Origin: Cylindrodendrum hubeiense
Lineage: Eukaryota > Ascomycota > Sordariomycetes > Hypocreales > Nectriaceae
Assembly (NCBI GenBank): GCA_014621425.1
Contig: JAANBB010000411.1
Coordinates: 1 to 36,077, forward strand
Direction of reading: 5' to 3'
Length of the DNA: 36,077 nt
Shown: positions 18,999-30,504 of the stretch, one piece after another
Layout of the letters: every line of letters begins with the position of its first letter
Position numbering within the stretch: the first letter of the stretch is position 1
Notes under the pieces: model-generated
Database searches by the model: none
Told to the model about the DNA's origin: nothing
What the model saw: the letters and a program-made list of their open reading frames with translations, nothing else
Translations under genes and position numbers: made by a program

Positions 18999-20676
18999 TT
19001 ATGTGGCATTTTTTATCGCGTCTTCTAATACCCCTTTTTCAGCGAGCTTCTTAACCCACTTGTGTAGAGCAGGCCCGTAATCCTTCTTCCGGCCTTTGAC
19101 GCGCTGCTCATCATCCGCAATAGCCATTAGCTCGGCACGATATTCACCCATGGCGGCTTTGGTTTCAATGACTAGTTCCTGATGTAGCGTGTATGCTGCA
19201 CTCGTTTCCAAACCAGTCTGCGAGCATTTGTCTCGTATGGTCTCTGGGACTTTTGCCTCGATGATGCTGGTTCTGCTGAGGTTGAACTCGGAAATTTGCG
19301 ATTCATCATCTATATCGAGCGGTTGGGGGTCGGCGGCGATGAGCTCGGTAAATGTGGGAGACGTTTGCATCTGAGCGTGGAGGTAGCGGAGGGAAGCGAT
19401 TGTGCAACCAATTGCCTGGGAGTGGGCGGCAAGCGGGCTTTGACATAACGCAAGGAGGTTGAATGACAGTTGACTCTCTTCATACTGCAGCATGCGGCCT
19501 TCGATTTGGGGCCGCGCAATACTTGTCCAGTCATCCGAGGACACGGCATCTGGAGATGGTGAGCAACTTTCACACGTCAACTCATGAACGAGGCTGCGGT
19601 TACCTAGTCTGTGAGGCTTGCTCTTGAGTCCATCGAGCTCCCAAACATAACCTCCTGCAGGAACATATGCGATAAAGTGGAATCCATATTCAGGGTTTAC
19701 TTTTTTCTTCCTGGCTGTCTTCCTCCCTTTTTTCGAGCCGGCACGTTTCTTGGCCTTCTTGGAGCTTGCTTCTGATGCCTCATTCTCTAAACACAAGTCG
19801 GCGTTGAGGTGATCCATGCGACGGGTAAAGGAGTTGTGGATGGTGCGGATGAAGGTGTTCCGGCTCAGTTGGTGGCCTCGGAGAGGAGTGCTGAGGTGTT
19901 TCGTAGATTCTTTGAAGTCGCGTAAATTTTGGCCCAGATCTATCCCATCAGCATTCATGATGATATTGAGCAAAGCGATGGTGGCGCATGCATTGTCGGT
20001 GGTCTGGAAATTGTGAGCAATGGGCTGGTGGTGGATGAAAAGCACATACCTGGTTAGCGAACCAGACATCGCTTGTGTCTTCCTCTTGCTCCACATCGTC
20101 GTGACCTGGAACATATTGAAAGAGAAATATCAAGCCGAATACAGGTTTGCTGGAGGGATGTGAGTGTGAGTTAAATGGGTGGATCGAAGAGACTTACGGT
20201 AGGATGTTAAGAGAGTCCTGGTCGATGGTGAAGATCTCTTGAGCTTTGATGTGTTTGACACCTAGATCCCGCAGTATAATGTTGAAGAATGCCTGGGCTC
20301 GTTAGACACACGTACATGGAGTAGACGGAGAGGGCTCCCTCACTGGCTCTGACTCAAGTTCGATCCAACCCTCCCATTCTTGGACATCCTTGGCTGTTAG
20401 TGGCGCCAGCGCCTCGTCAAGTAACTTGTCAGGGGGTGTGGTAACGTGGTTTGCCGCCTCGCTAGCTTTGCGCTTGGGGTTACGACTCGGCTCACTCATA
20501 GTGGCCGATACGCTTGCGGCCTGCTGTGGGATGACTGCGAGGCGGCTGGCCAGACGGGACGATCGGCGGGGAGAGGGCCGTGTTGCTTGAGTCTCGATGC
20601 CCTGCGGTGACTGGTCAGTCTTCATGCCGTGGGCCATGGTGACGGCATTTGATATGACGACTGTTGAGGACTGCAT
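18999..20676 (-). CDS. UCH37/UCHL5-type ubiquitin C-terminal hydrolase (about 510 aa)
   Basis: Cysteine deubiquitinase of peptidase family C12, related to proteasome- or INO80-associated UCH37 and S. pombe Uch2. Four exons (- strand): 20676-20344, 20292-20198, 20149-20050 and 20003-18999, with introns of 46-51 nt. An N-terminal extension of about 100 residues, rich in Ser/Arg/Pro, precedes the catalytic fold (EWEGWIELESEP). The active-site Gln and Cys lie in ANQTTDNACATIALLNI (Cys about 182, in exon 4), the His in YGFHFIAYVP (about 285) and the Asp in WELDGLK (about 300). Between Cys and His, in the region of the active-site crossover loop, is an unusually Lys/Arg-rich insert (about 256-277), probably a nuclear signal. 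The C-terminal tail (KGRKKDYGPALHKWVKKLAEKG) matches the UCH37 ULD tail. The first ATG of the open frame (20676) was chosen; ATGs at 20637, 20625 or 20496 are possible starts. Confidence 0.92.
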
Positions 20677-21447
20677 CGTGAACCGGGGCGAGCATTGGGA
20701 TCAGAGCAGCCAGATTCGAGTATTGGTGTATCGCAGCTCGTGTTATGGGACAGTCAAACACGTGAGAGGTGAGGAGGGGTGTTGAGTTGGGTTGGGTTGG
20801 ACGGATGAGGAATGGGCATTGCGATTGTATTTGTGCAGGAGAGAAAAAGCCGTCTTCAGCTTTGAGCAAAGGAGAGTTGGGTAAGGCAGTTTGCCATTGA
20901 CCGCCATGCAGCTGGCTTGCCAAGTTGAGGCCCCAGGCACTCAACCCTTTGGTTGACGAGTTGAGGCCCCAAAATGACGTCCCTATCTGTGCCCTGGCCA
21001 CCAGGACCGCGAAAAGGGTGCGTGTGCCTGACAACCTCTGGGACGGACAAAGGAGAAAATGAAAGAAAAGTAAAAGCGGAGATCACTGACAGGGAACTCA
21101 AGGCTTGCTACATGAGAGCTTGATATCTAATGATTACGTCCCAACCTCGTCCAGCAGCGGAACTTCCGGCCGGGAGTCTGTTGTTGATGCGGCGGTTCGT
21201 GGGCTCACGCCGGGTACTGGCAGTAACTGCTTGTCGGTGGCACTCGTCTGCCTGGAAGGGACACAGCAAGCAAGCCGACCATCAGCGTTTCCGATGACAA
21301 GGAATTCTTAGAGCAGACATATGTCGGAGAGGCGCGGGTGACTTCGCTCGTTGTTCATTTGGGAGTGAGATGATATCTCATGGATGTTTGCATGGATAAC
21401 TCATCAAGCTGGCCCAGGGAGGGACATAGTAAATATACGGTCCATCC

Positions 21448-21470
21448 CCTGTGATTCGGCCAATCACAGG
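21448..21470. promoter_or_regulatory. Perfect palindrome enclosing a CCAAT box
   Basis: Arms CCTGTGATT (21448-21456) and AATCACAGG (21462-21470) are exact reverse complements around a 5-bp spacer. The right half contains CCAAT (21460-21464), giving CGGCCAATCA, close to the fungal CBC/Hap consensus. It lies about 390 bp upstream of the POM152 start. It may be a dimeric factor site next to a CBC site. Confidence 0.55.
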
Positions 21471-21554
21471 CGGGCTCTGTGCGCCAAGCCTTCTAACTGA
21501 ATGTCTTCAGTGGTAAAATTCCATGCCCTGCTAGCGCACAGATGAGCTCTGCAG

Positions 21555-21559
21555 CCAAT
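21555..21559 (+). promoter_or_regulatory. CCAAT box upstream of POM152
   Basis: CCAATCA sequence on the + strand, about 300 bp upstream of the POM152 start and about 90 bp downstream of the palindrome that contains the other CCAAT. The function is inferred only. Confidence 0.4.
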
Positions 21560-21855
21560 CAAACCCCCTGAAATTGTTCATTGGGCGCTGAAGCTGGGGG
21601 TAGCTTTAGCGCATTTATCAGTGCACAGCACAGAGTCGCAGCCTGTTTCTTCGGGCTTTCACAAGTCGCGTTCTGACGTGACGGCTTTTGTCCAGGGAAT
21701 TTCTGTCTTCGCTCACGGTGCAAACCACCATCGCTGCTTGAACACCACCACCAACACCTCGCCGCCCACGCACCCCCGCTCCCTCGGCCGGCCGCGATCG
21801 CCTACAGGTTTTGCTTCTATCCTAGGCGTCCCTATATCTACGGAATGCGAATGCG

Positions 21856-24800
21856 ATGAGCTCGACTCCCCGCCTGCGGTCTGGGTTTCCAGCAACCCCA
21901 GCTACCGCTGCTCGACGATACAACCAACAACAACAGACCCCCTCCTCGGTCGGTTCCACGGCCTCTGCTAAGAGCTCCGGGGCCAGATCACCGACTCTTC
22001 CCCTAGCTCCCGAGAATTCCCCCTCGCAGAATCCCGGCAACCAGCCCGTCATCCCTTTGACCATCCTCGATGCTCCCCAACAGCGCCTGTACGCCTTTGG
22101 CATCTACGTCTTGCTTTGGGCATGGAAGCTTTACGACTGGCTTCAGGTTATTGAAGATGGAGAGACATACTGGTGGCTGTTCCTGAAATGGATCTTCATT
22201 GACTTCGCCTTCCTCTTTGGCATTCCTGAATTGAGGATACCATGGCTTGAGCTATCGCAGCCTGTTGTCACCACCTTTTTCTCTGTTCACCTCGTCATCA
22301 ATTACATGTTGATGTTCAATATCCCCGTATGTCGACGAATCAATACCGTGTCCCTCAGCAGAAGCTAATTTGCAGCGTCAGATCCCGTGGCAATCATGGA
22401 TCCTCGGCTTCGCCAAAGTCCTGTACGATCGTGAACTCTCCGTCTCGGAACACAATGTCAAGGTGTCCAACATTCTCAACAATCATTCTCTCATTATGGG
22501 AAAGCAAATCATCAACATTCTTCCCGAGGGCTCTGCGATTCTTAACCCTGAACATCGCCCGTTCTGCCTCAGCGGCACGAGCAAGACCGGTATCTCTCTG
22601 CCCATCTACTTCAACGCTAGCATCCCGGCCGAGATTGAACTGATTCGCATCGACCTCGACACCAACAAGGAAGAGACGATCAAGGTTCCTAGCCGGGAAG
22701 TGAACAAGGTCGCGAAGCAAATTCGGGACTATACGTCTGATCAATCTACGGCTGGCTTCCAGTGGGAATACTTGGTTAAGAAGCCAGGTGTCTACCGTCT
22801 GGGAAAGGTTCTGGACGAGTACAAGCTCGAGGTTCAACGTACCACCAAGGATACCTATGTTGTCCCTTGCCCCGAGGCTAGAATTCGGGCATCCACCGAT
22901 GCGCGACGATGCATCCAAGACCTCTCGGACCTATCTCTGGAGGTGGTAGGAACGCCTCCTCTGAAGATTGCCTACAGCCGCACTATCAACGGCAGGGACC
23001 ACGGCTTCCACTTCCAGAGTCTCCAGCCTGATGGCTTCTCATCGCCTCTCCTCGGAGCCTCCTCGAATCTCATCATGGAAAACGACAATGACATCTCATG
23101 GGTTCGGCCCTCAAAGGTCACTGTTGGCCTCAACGAATCGATGACCTCGTCCGGCGTTTGGAAGTACTCTGTAGATGAAGTCCAAGATGCATTTGGAAAC
23201 GTCGTCAAGTATGCTCTGGAGGACGATGATCTTGACAAGCCTAGACCTAAGGGCCTGACTCACAAGTTCTCTGTCAAGGAGCGACCCAAGATCCGTATGA
23301 ATGGCTGTGATCTTCGGAACCCCCTCAAGGTCGCGAAAGGTGGTTCGGCCAAGCTTCCTGTCGGCTTTGCCATGGCTGGACACATCGATGATACCTCCCA
23401 TGATATCACATGGGAGTTCTCACCCATCGATTCCCTGACCAATAGCGGAGATCATGGTGACAAGGTCTCCATTGCTAAATTTTCGGCCAAGAACTCGCAC
23501 GACAAGCCGTCGGTTTCCGAGCCCGGTCTCTACACCTTGAAGTCTGTGTCCAGCGACTCTTGTAAGGGAGAGGTTCACGAGCCATCTTCTTGTCTGCTCC
23601 TAAACCCACTCGAGCCTCAACTCTCTATCCGGTCTGACGACATCCCCGATAAGTGTGCGGGCAACTCTATTGGTCTGCGGGTTGACTTTGATCTTGTTGG
23701 ATCTCCTCCATTCAAAGTCAGATACGACATTATCTCAGACGACGGAGTGGACAGAAAGGTTCACGAGGTCCCTGGTCTCCGATCTCAGCTAGACTTGGTG
23801 CCCCAGGTTGCTGGCCGTTACAAGTATATCTTCAAGTCTATCGATGATGCCATTTACACTGGTCTGCCCCTTACAGGCGAAGACAAGGTACTGGAGCAGA
23901 TTGTCAAGCCTGCCGCATCGGCACATATCCTTTCCTTGTCCAAAACCATTAGTGCTTGCCTGGATTCCGAAGTGGAGCTGGACGTTGTTCTTAATGGCGA
24001 TGCTCCATTCAACCTGGAATGGGAAGTCGTACATGAAGGAAAGCGGAAGTCGGAGCATGTCAATGGTATCGAGGACAACAAGTTCAAAATCAAGACTGGC
24101 ACGCTTGGCAAGGGAGGCGAGTACACCCTTGCCTTGAAGAGCATCCAGGACAAGCGTGGGTGCCGCGCGTTCCTGAAGGAAGAAGTCAAGATTGCTGTTC
24201 GACGACAGCAACCCCGTGCGGCGTTCGGTCTCGTCGAGCACAAACAGAGTATCATGGCGGTTGAACACACACAGCTTTCATTGCCTCTCCGTCTCCAGGG
24301 AGAATCACCGTGGACCCTTACGTACCGAAACCTGAATGGCACCGGCGAGACTATGACAAAGATTGCCAGAAACGCCAATGACCACATCCTCGTCAAGTCT
24401 CGTGGCGACTGGGAGATCATCGATGTAAGGGATAACCAATGCCCTGGCATCGTTGATCAAGTTGCATCCAAGTTTCGAGTCGACTGGTTCCCCCGCCCGG
24501 AAATCTCCCTGGTTGAGATGAGCAGCATCACTTCTGAGAATGGCAAGTTTATCAAGCAACAAGTCTGCGAAGGAGATATTGATGGGTTTGAGGTCAACCT
24601 TAAGGGTGAGTTAGGACTTCCCCTGATGCTCCAGGTTCTTACTGACACATCGCAGGCTCTCCTCCTTACCGCGTGGAGTATGGCATTAATCACAAGCCCT
24701 TCAAGGGTGCAAGCGCCCTCAGCAGCAAGACTTTTGATGCTGCTCTATCCAAGGCAGCCATCCCTATGGATACCTCCAAGGCTGGCGACTACACGTACAA

Positions 24801-25744
24801 GTTTTCTGCCCTCGAAGATAATCTCTACAGCACCGACAAGAACCTATATCCTCTCGTTATTACACAACGCGTAAACGCAAAGCCGTCTGCTGAATTCACG
24901 AAGCCAGGACAGTCGTTCAAATTCTGCATGGAGGAACAGGAGAATGAGGACAAGATCCCCATCACCCTTACCGGCGTGGCGCCCTTCTATGTTGAAGTCG
25001 AGATCAAGCACCAAGCGGGTTCTCCCGCCGAGACTTACAGCATCCCCTCAATCGACTCGAAATCGTACGGCATGAGGATTCCTCGACAGCACCTACGCCT
25101 CGGCAGCCAGCAGATCCGCATCCGCACAGTCCGTGACGCGCGCGGCTGCCAGCGAAAGTTCGAGATCGGCGGCCGATCGGTCCAGATCCAACTCTACGAT
25201 GCTCCATCCATCTACCCACTGGAATCCCGCCAGGACTTCTGCGTCGGCGAGCGCATCGCCTACACCCTGTCCGGAACGCCCCCCTTTCGACATTTCGTAC
25301 GACTTCAATGGCAAGTGGAACGCCAAATCCCCCACAACCAACTTCCGCCGCATCGCTGAGAAGCCTGGTGAGTTCATCATCACCAGCATCTCGGACAAGG
25401 CGTCAGAATGCCGCGCGGCCGTCAAGCTCCCTAAGACAATCCACCCCCTGCCCAGCGTCCAAATCAGCCGCGGCAAGCAGTCACGCGTCGACATCCACGA
25501 GGGCAACGAAGTCGACATACTCTTTGAGTTCTGGGGTACGCCGCCCTTCGAGTTCACCTACACCCGCAGCACCAACGAGAAGAAGGGTCAGAAGAGCGTC
25601 GTCATCGAGACTCGTCACGATATCTCGTACGAGCACCAGAAGGTCGTCAAGGCCAGCCAGGAGGGCACGTACGAGGTCGTCGCTATCAAGGACAAGTTCT
25701 GCTCCTTCTCGACGCAGCAGGTGCAGAAGCGAGATGGTCGATGA
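21856..25744 (+). CDS. POM152: Nuclear pore membrane protein POM152 (about 1262 aa, one-base frameshift)
   Basis: Integral pore-membrane nucleoporin forming the lumenal ring of the nuclear pore complex. Exons 21856-22326, 22376-24605 and 24656-25744, introns 49 and 50 nt. The N-terminus is Ser/Pro-rich. Three hydrophobic segments lie at about 78-98, 105-125 and 133-157 (the family has one firm transmembrane helix here). The remainder is a long lumenal region of Ig-like repeats, each marked by a G-x-P-P-[FLY] motif: [64 protein letters not shown] (frame-corrected) and [10 protein letters not shown]. In the penultimate repeat the frame shifts at a C6T3 run (25279-25287). Removing one base restores the motif and leads to the stop at 25742-25744; the exon total is then 3789 nt, a multiple of three. 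As written, the frame would end near 25359. An indel in the assembly is the simplest explanation. Confidence 0.93.
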
Positions 25745-25997
25745 GCGTAGAAAGAAAACGAAGGAAAAGTGGATTAGATATGATGGATTATTAGGGATTG
25801 TAACGGAGGTCCAATGAAGTGGAAGAACTTGTATATATGCATCTATACCATGGCACGGCGTTAAGTAGGGACAAGCTAGGTTGAATAAGTGAAAGATATG
25901 TGTTCATTGACACTATGGTACCGTGACTGCTTTTCTATCCATACTTTTAATACTTCGCGGGTATATATTCAATGGCATGATCCTGTTGCCGGACAGT
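25745..25997. other. Convergent 3' region between POM152 and UTP22
   Basis: About 250 AT-rich bases between two facing stop codons. It contains the 3' UTRs; there is no gene. Confidence 0.5.
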
Positions 25998-28900
25998 CTA
26001 TTCGACCTCCTCAATATTCTTGATCAGCTCGCCGCCAATCCTCGCAATCTCTAACAACACAGCTGGCCGATTCACCTCGACCACATCACCCGCATCGCCC
26101 TCATCGCCCTCGTCGCCATCCACCTTCTTGAAGTTGTACGGCAACCCAGCCCGGAATTTCTGCTGCTGGAGCTTGGGATTCCAGATAGCACCAATAACGG
26201 CGTCGTCGTCGTCGTTGCCGCCGCGGAAGAAGACTAGCGTATCGTCGTAAACACGCTGCAGCTCCTGCGCGAGCACGTCGACGGGGTGGGCGCGGACGGG
26301 TAGGGGCGCGCGGCCGGTGCGGTCGTCAAGGTTCTTGAAGTGGGAGACGCGGCGCGCGGCCGGGTCGGTGGCGGCGTCGCGGAGGATGGCGCGGAGGGCC
26401 TTGGGAGAAAGGTGGAAGAGGACGTCGTAGTCGGTGAGGGAGGTGTCGAAGAGCGCCGCCGGGTCGAGGCTGTACTCAGAGTCCTTGAGGAGCTTGCAGG
26501 CGGCCTTGGCGAGACGGGTCATGCGCGAGGCGGCGAGCTTGGAGGGTCCGGAACGGGTGTATTCGAGACCCGAGGGGGCGTTTGACGTGGCCACGAACAT
26601 GACGGTATGGTTCATGTTGGGGTCGCGCTTGCGCCACAACTCGAGCGAACTGCGAACTGCGGAACGATCGTCACTGGTGAGGGTCTCGGCGGAGTCGACA
26701 ATCAGGGGCTCATCACGCCAGTCCCAGCGCGAGAGGAAGGACAGCGTGCGCAGGAAGCCGGTGGCGACGCTGGTGGGAGTTCTCCAGGGGTAAGGCTGGA
26801 GGAAGACGTGCAGGACGAAAATCTCGATGAGCTCCTCGCTGATGTGGCTTGAGAGCTTGTGGCTATTGAACCAGTGCTTGACTAGGCGGATCGTCTGGGA
26901 TAGAGGGTGCAGCCTTGTGCAAAAGGTCGCGATGGTCTGCGAGTGAAGGGGCAGGGCTGTGAAGAACCAGTTGGATCTGGCGAGGACCGCTTCCGACTCG
27001 TCGCGCACGTGGTGATCCAAAGTCTTGTTCGAGATCTGTCTTTGCAGAATAGTCTGCTCCATATCACAGTGAATCCTAAGCCGGAACGCCGCACCATTAT
27101 CGTAGACGATGTCGAGATACGCCAGGTTCTCGATACCGATGTCCCTATTTTCTCGGCCAAGGTACGTGGTGATGGTGTCCTTGGCAGCGGTGAGACGCTT
27201 GTTAAAATCAAGGAGGAACTCGATCTTGGCCTCTTGGATGGCGACGAGGTTCTCGGGCCACTTGCTGGAGGCCTCGAAGTAGAGGTTGACGTCGATGGGC
27301 TGGATGGAGCCCTGGTGGAAGCCCATTATCGGAGGTTCAATGGAAGCGTATCGAGCAGCAGGTGACACGGCTGAGAGCTGTCGGATCTGCAACGGTAGTT
27401 CGTCCAAGTTCCGGATATCGTGTTCGAGAGTCTGGAACGACCGTCGTGCCGCATCGAAAGCCTCCTTATCCAAGTGAGTCAGGCTAATGACTGAAGCCAA
27501 GCCAGCGCCTAAGGGCGTCAATTCTTCCTTGACAATCTTCAGGTGCCGTTTCAGCGCATGGGCGGCAATCTCCTCGCAGATCTCGACAGATCCCTTGCTC
27601 GACCACTCGACGCACTCGAGGATGCTGCCATCCTTGAACCGACGAAGCTCAGCCTTGTCGCCCCAGAACTGGCGGAACCTGGCAGCGTCCTTTTGCTCTT
27701 CTGCAGGAGGACCATGCTCCATCTGGCGAGACATATGCGTGGAATCAAAGACGACAGAGAAGTATACCTTGTCGGTCTCAGCAGATTGGGATGAGCTCAC
27801 TGACCAGCTCGTCTTTGGAGGCTGCTGGAAATGAACGAGCTGTGCCCTGTCTCCATACGCCTTCTTCAAGATCTTGTGCGCTTCCAGGCTGAAATCCCAG
27901 GCCGGTCCGCGACGGTCGGCCGACTTTGATGGCTTGGCAATATCAGGGCTTTTAATTTCAAAGATGGCATCGAATGTCTGTAGAGGCGCGTCGGTTTTGA
28001 TGATGAAGGTTGGCTCAAACTTGTCGGCGGCTTCGTCGGCGAGGAGATCGGTGGTTGACTTGGCGTGCGTCTGTAGGAGGCTCGCCGACCATGGGCTCAT
28101 TTTGGAGAGGATGTTGAGTTCGCGGATTGGGTCAAACATGACGGGGCCAGATTCCTTGACAGAGTCCACATTCGTCTTCGAGGAAGCGAAGACAAAGGGC
28201 TTCTTGTTGAAGTCGGTGGTCGAGAGGAACTGCACGGCAGCCTTGAACAACTCAGTGCTGCTCAGGGCAGTCGAGAGCGCTGCTTGGCCCTTTCGGCCGC
28301 CCGTCTGGAGCAAGAGAGCAATCATCGCGGCCCACTCGAAATGGCCGAATCCGCCCTTGGATACGGAGCTGCCGAAGCCCCTCTGCTGGAGCCAGATCCT
28401 TCCGAGTGCGCAAGCATCAGGAAAGGCTGGGCACTCGGTCTTCGTGTGGGTGAGAAGTTTGAGATAGGAGATAAAAGTCTCCTCAGCCTTGAGAGTAGAG
28501 TTGTAAAACGGAGTCCCGGACTGGATCGTCTTCTTGTCCTCGGTCTCTCCACTTCGGTTGCTGTTCGAGGTCGGCAGAAGCTTGTTCTTAGGGAAGAGTC
28601 CCTCAGGCGCACATGGGATAAGTCGAATCACGTATGGCAGCTTGGAGGACTTCTTCTTCTTGCTCGACTTGCTTGATTTGCTCGACTTGCCCGACTTGCT
28701 CGACTTGCTCTTGGGTGACTTGTCGGTCGCTTTCTCGTCATCCTCTTCAGGTTTAGGTCGGAGGACAAGGATGGGCAAAAGAGGATTCTCGTTGAGACAC
28801 TCAAAGCTCAAGTCCATGGATGCTCCCAGCTCCTTATTCACGTGCGCGGCAATGTACGCAATGTAGTAGGCTCGTCGATAGAAGTATCGCATGCTCGTAT

Positions 28901-29422
28901 AGTCTTTGTCCTGGAACATGGACTTGGGCATCTGGACGACCATGTCGATACCAAACTGGCCCTGGGTCTTGACCATGGACTTGGCGACGTAGCTGCCGAC
29001 GACATTGTACTGGGCAGGCTTCTCGAACGACAGCTTGTAGGGGGCATCTTTGGCGGGCTTCGGCTCGGGGTAGGGAATGACGATGCGGTGCTTCTTCTCA
29101 AACTTGGCGGTAGCCTCGGTGATCTGGGAAGCAGGTTAGTATGCGAGCTTGCGCGCCAGACCTGGGATGGACTCACGGGCACGGGGTCGTGAGGAGCGGC
29201 GGAATCAATCGCCTCCTTCAGGCGATGCAAGTGGTCGTCGACACCCTTCAATGCCTTGCCATAGTCGATCTTGGCCTCCTTGAGCAGCTCGTCGGTCTGT
29301 AGGACGAAGGTGCTGGCGGTTGAGACGCGGGCCGAGCTGCGCGACTCAAAGTCAATGAGGGCATCGTGCCTCAGGCCGGGGCGCGAGTGGTCGAGCTTCC
29401 GGCGTTTAAAATCCGACTGCAT
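25998..29422 (-). CDS. UTP22: UTP22 / Nrap-family rRNA processing protein (1123 aa)
   Basis: Nucleolar component of the small-subunit processome (UTP-C module with Rrp7 in yeast), required for early pre-18S rRNA processing; homologue of mammalian NOL6/Nrap. Two exons (- strand): 29422-29177 and 29123-25998, with a 53-nt intron (donor GTGAGT, acceptor CAG, CTAAC branch). The N-terminus (MQSDFKRRKLDHSRPG) is basic and leads to a helix. The Nrap repeats of nucleotidyltransferase/PAP-like fold then run to the end, with hallmark segments such as QFGIDMVVQMPKSMFQDKDY, KDGSILECVEW, FVLHVFLQPYPWRTP and HLSPKALRAILRD. About residues 208-243 form a Ser/Lys tandem-repeat insert (SKSGKSSKSSKSS-type). Length is close to family members of about 1100-1240 aa. 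The open frame continues upstream of the first internal ATG, so the spliced start at 29422 is preferred. Confidence 0.94.
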
Positions 29423-30504
29423 GGCGAGCGAGACGCAGGGCTGTGCAATGCTGATTCTCGTCGATTTGGTTGCGGCCTTCGTCGTGCTTCATTAGCTGCC
29501 GTCGCTTTTCTTGCGTCTGGTAATTTTTTTCTTGAGCCTGGCGACACTGCGGGGCGATAAGGACCGGGGATTGCTTATCGGGAAAGGTACGTACCCCCAC
29601 CACCCAACACCCATATTTGGATCACTGACATCAGGAGCGACGACTTGTCCATTGCAGCCGTTCCGCTACGGATCCCTACACTTAACAATCCAGGGCAAAT
29701 GGAAGCCCTGCATTGCCCGAGTCCAGGGCAGGCGCTAGTTCAACCCACCTTATTCGCTGCCCGATCCGCCCTCTGAGGGCCCTTGCCTGCGTAACTTTGG
29801 CAACTTGCCGCCTTGCAGAACGACGCGATCCACCTAGTTTTACCCTTTAATAGCCAGAATGAGGGGGGTTCATTAGAGCCCGAGACATGCCAGCCTGTGA
29901 AGTAATGGTGCTTTCGTTTCTGGGGTTACTTGTTCGGAGCTACGGCTGCTAGCAAGACAAGCACGAGATGATCTCCACTGCGCATACAGAGCGCATGGTA
30001 TGCTGGCCCTCAACAAGGGAATCCCGTCGAGACGGAATGCCAGTAAGAGACTGAACTGGTAAGCGTAACCCCAGATTCGTCAAGATAACGGCGATCTGCG
30101 ACATGGATATCCGAGCTTAGGTTTGTTCAAGCCGCCCTCGAATTGACGGACCTGAAGCTAGGCCGTGCAATGTCTTGTCTTGCGACTCCTTGCTTCATCC
30201 CACTTATCCAAAGTAGGCTCCGATACGCAGGCGGTCAGGTCATCTCACCCAGACCCGTCTTTCCCAGTCCGTTTGTTCCGGTAAGCTGGCTGGGGATTGT
30301 CCCGGCCTTAAGTAGCAAGCAGCCCATCGGCATTGTAATGAACGGCCACTCGAAACGGAACTTCCACGATCCCCCTTCGATACATCCTCCTTCTCCTGCT
30401 TTTCTCTGCATTGTCTAGGGATAGTACCCAGGACATATATTAGCCTCCTACACGGCCTGGCATTCAACGTTTAAAGACGTTTACCTTTACCTCCCTTTCT
30501 CAGC
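29423..30504. other. Divergent intergenic region between UTP22 and VOC protein
   Basis: About 1.1 kb without a supported gene. It holds two promoters facing away from each other. Short open frames (29511-29738 and 30143-30418) have no recognisable content. I found no convincing control motif. Confidence 0.5.

Larger units (their letters stand above)
20677..21855. other. Divergent promoter region between UCH37 and POM152 genes
   Basis: About 1.2 kb without a supported gene. It carries a perfect 9-bp-arm palindrome with an embedded CCAAT box at 21448-21470 and another CCAAT at 21555-21559. Open frames around 20856-21311 are short and lack coding features. Confidence 0.55.

Noticed and set aside
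25260..25320. An intron to explain the POM152 frame change
   Set aside because: Any GT-AG choice here would remove the conserved Ig-repeat motif, and the change is exactly one base at a homopolymer.
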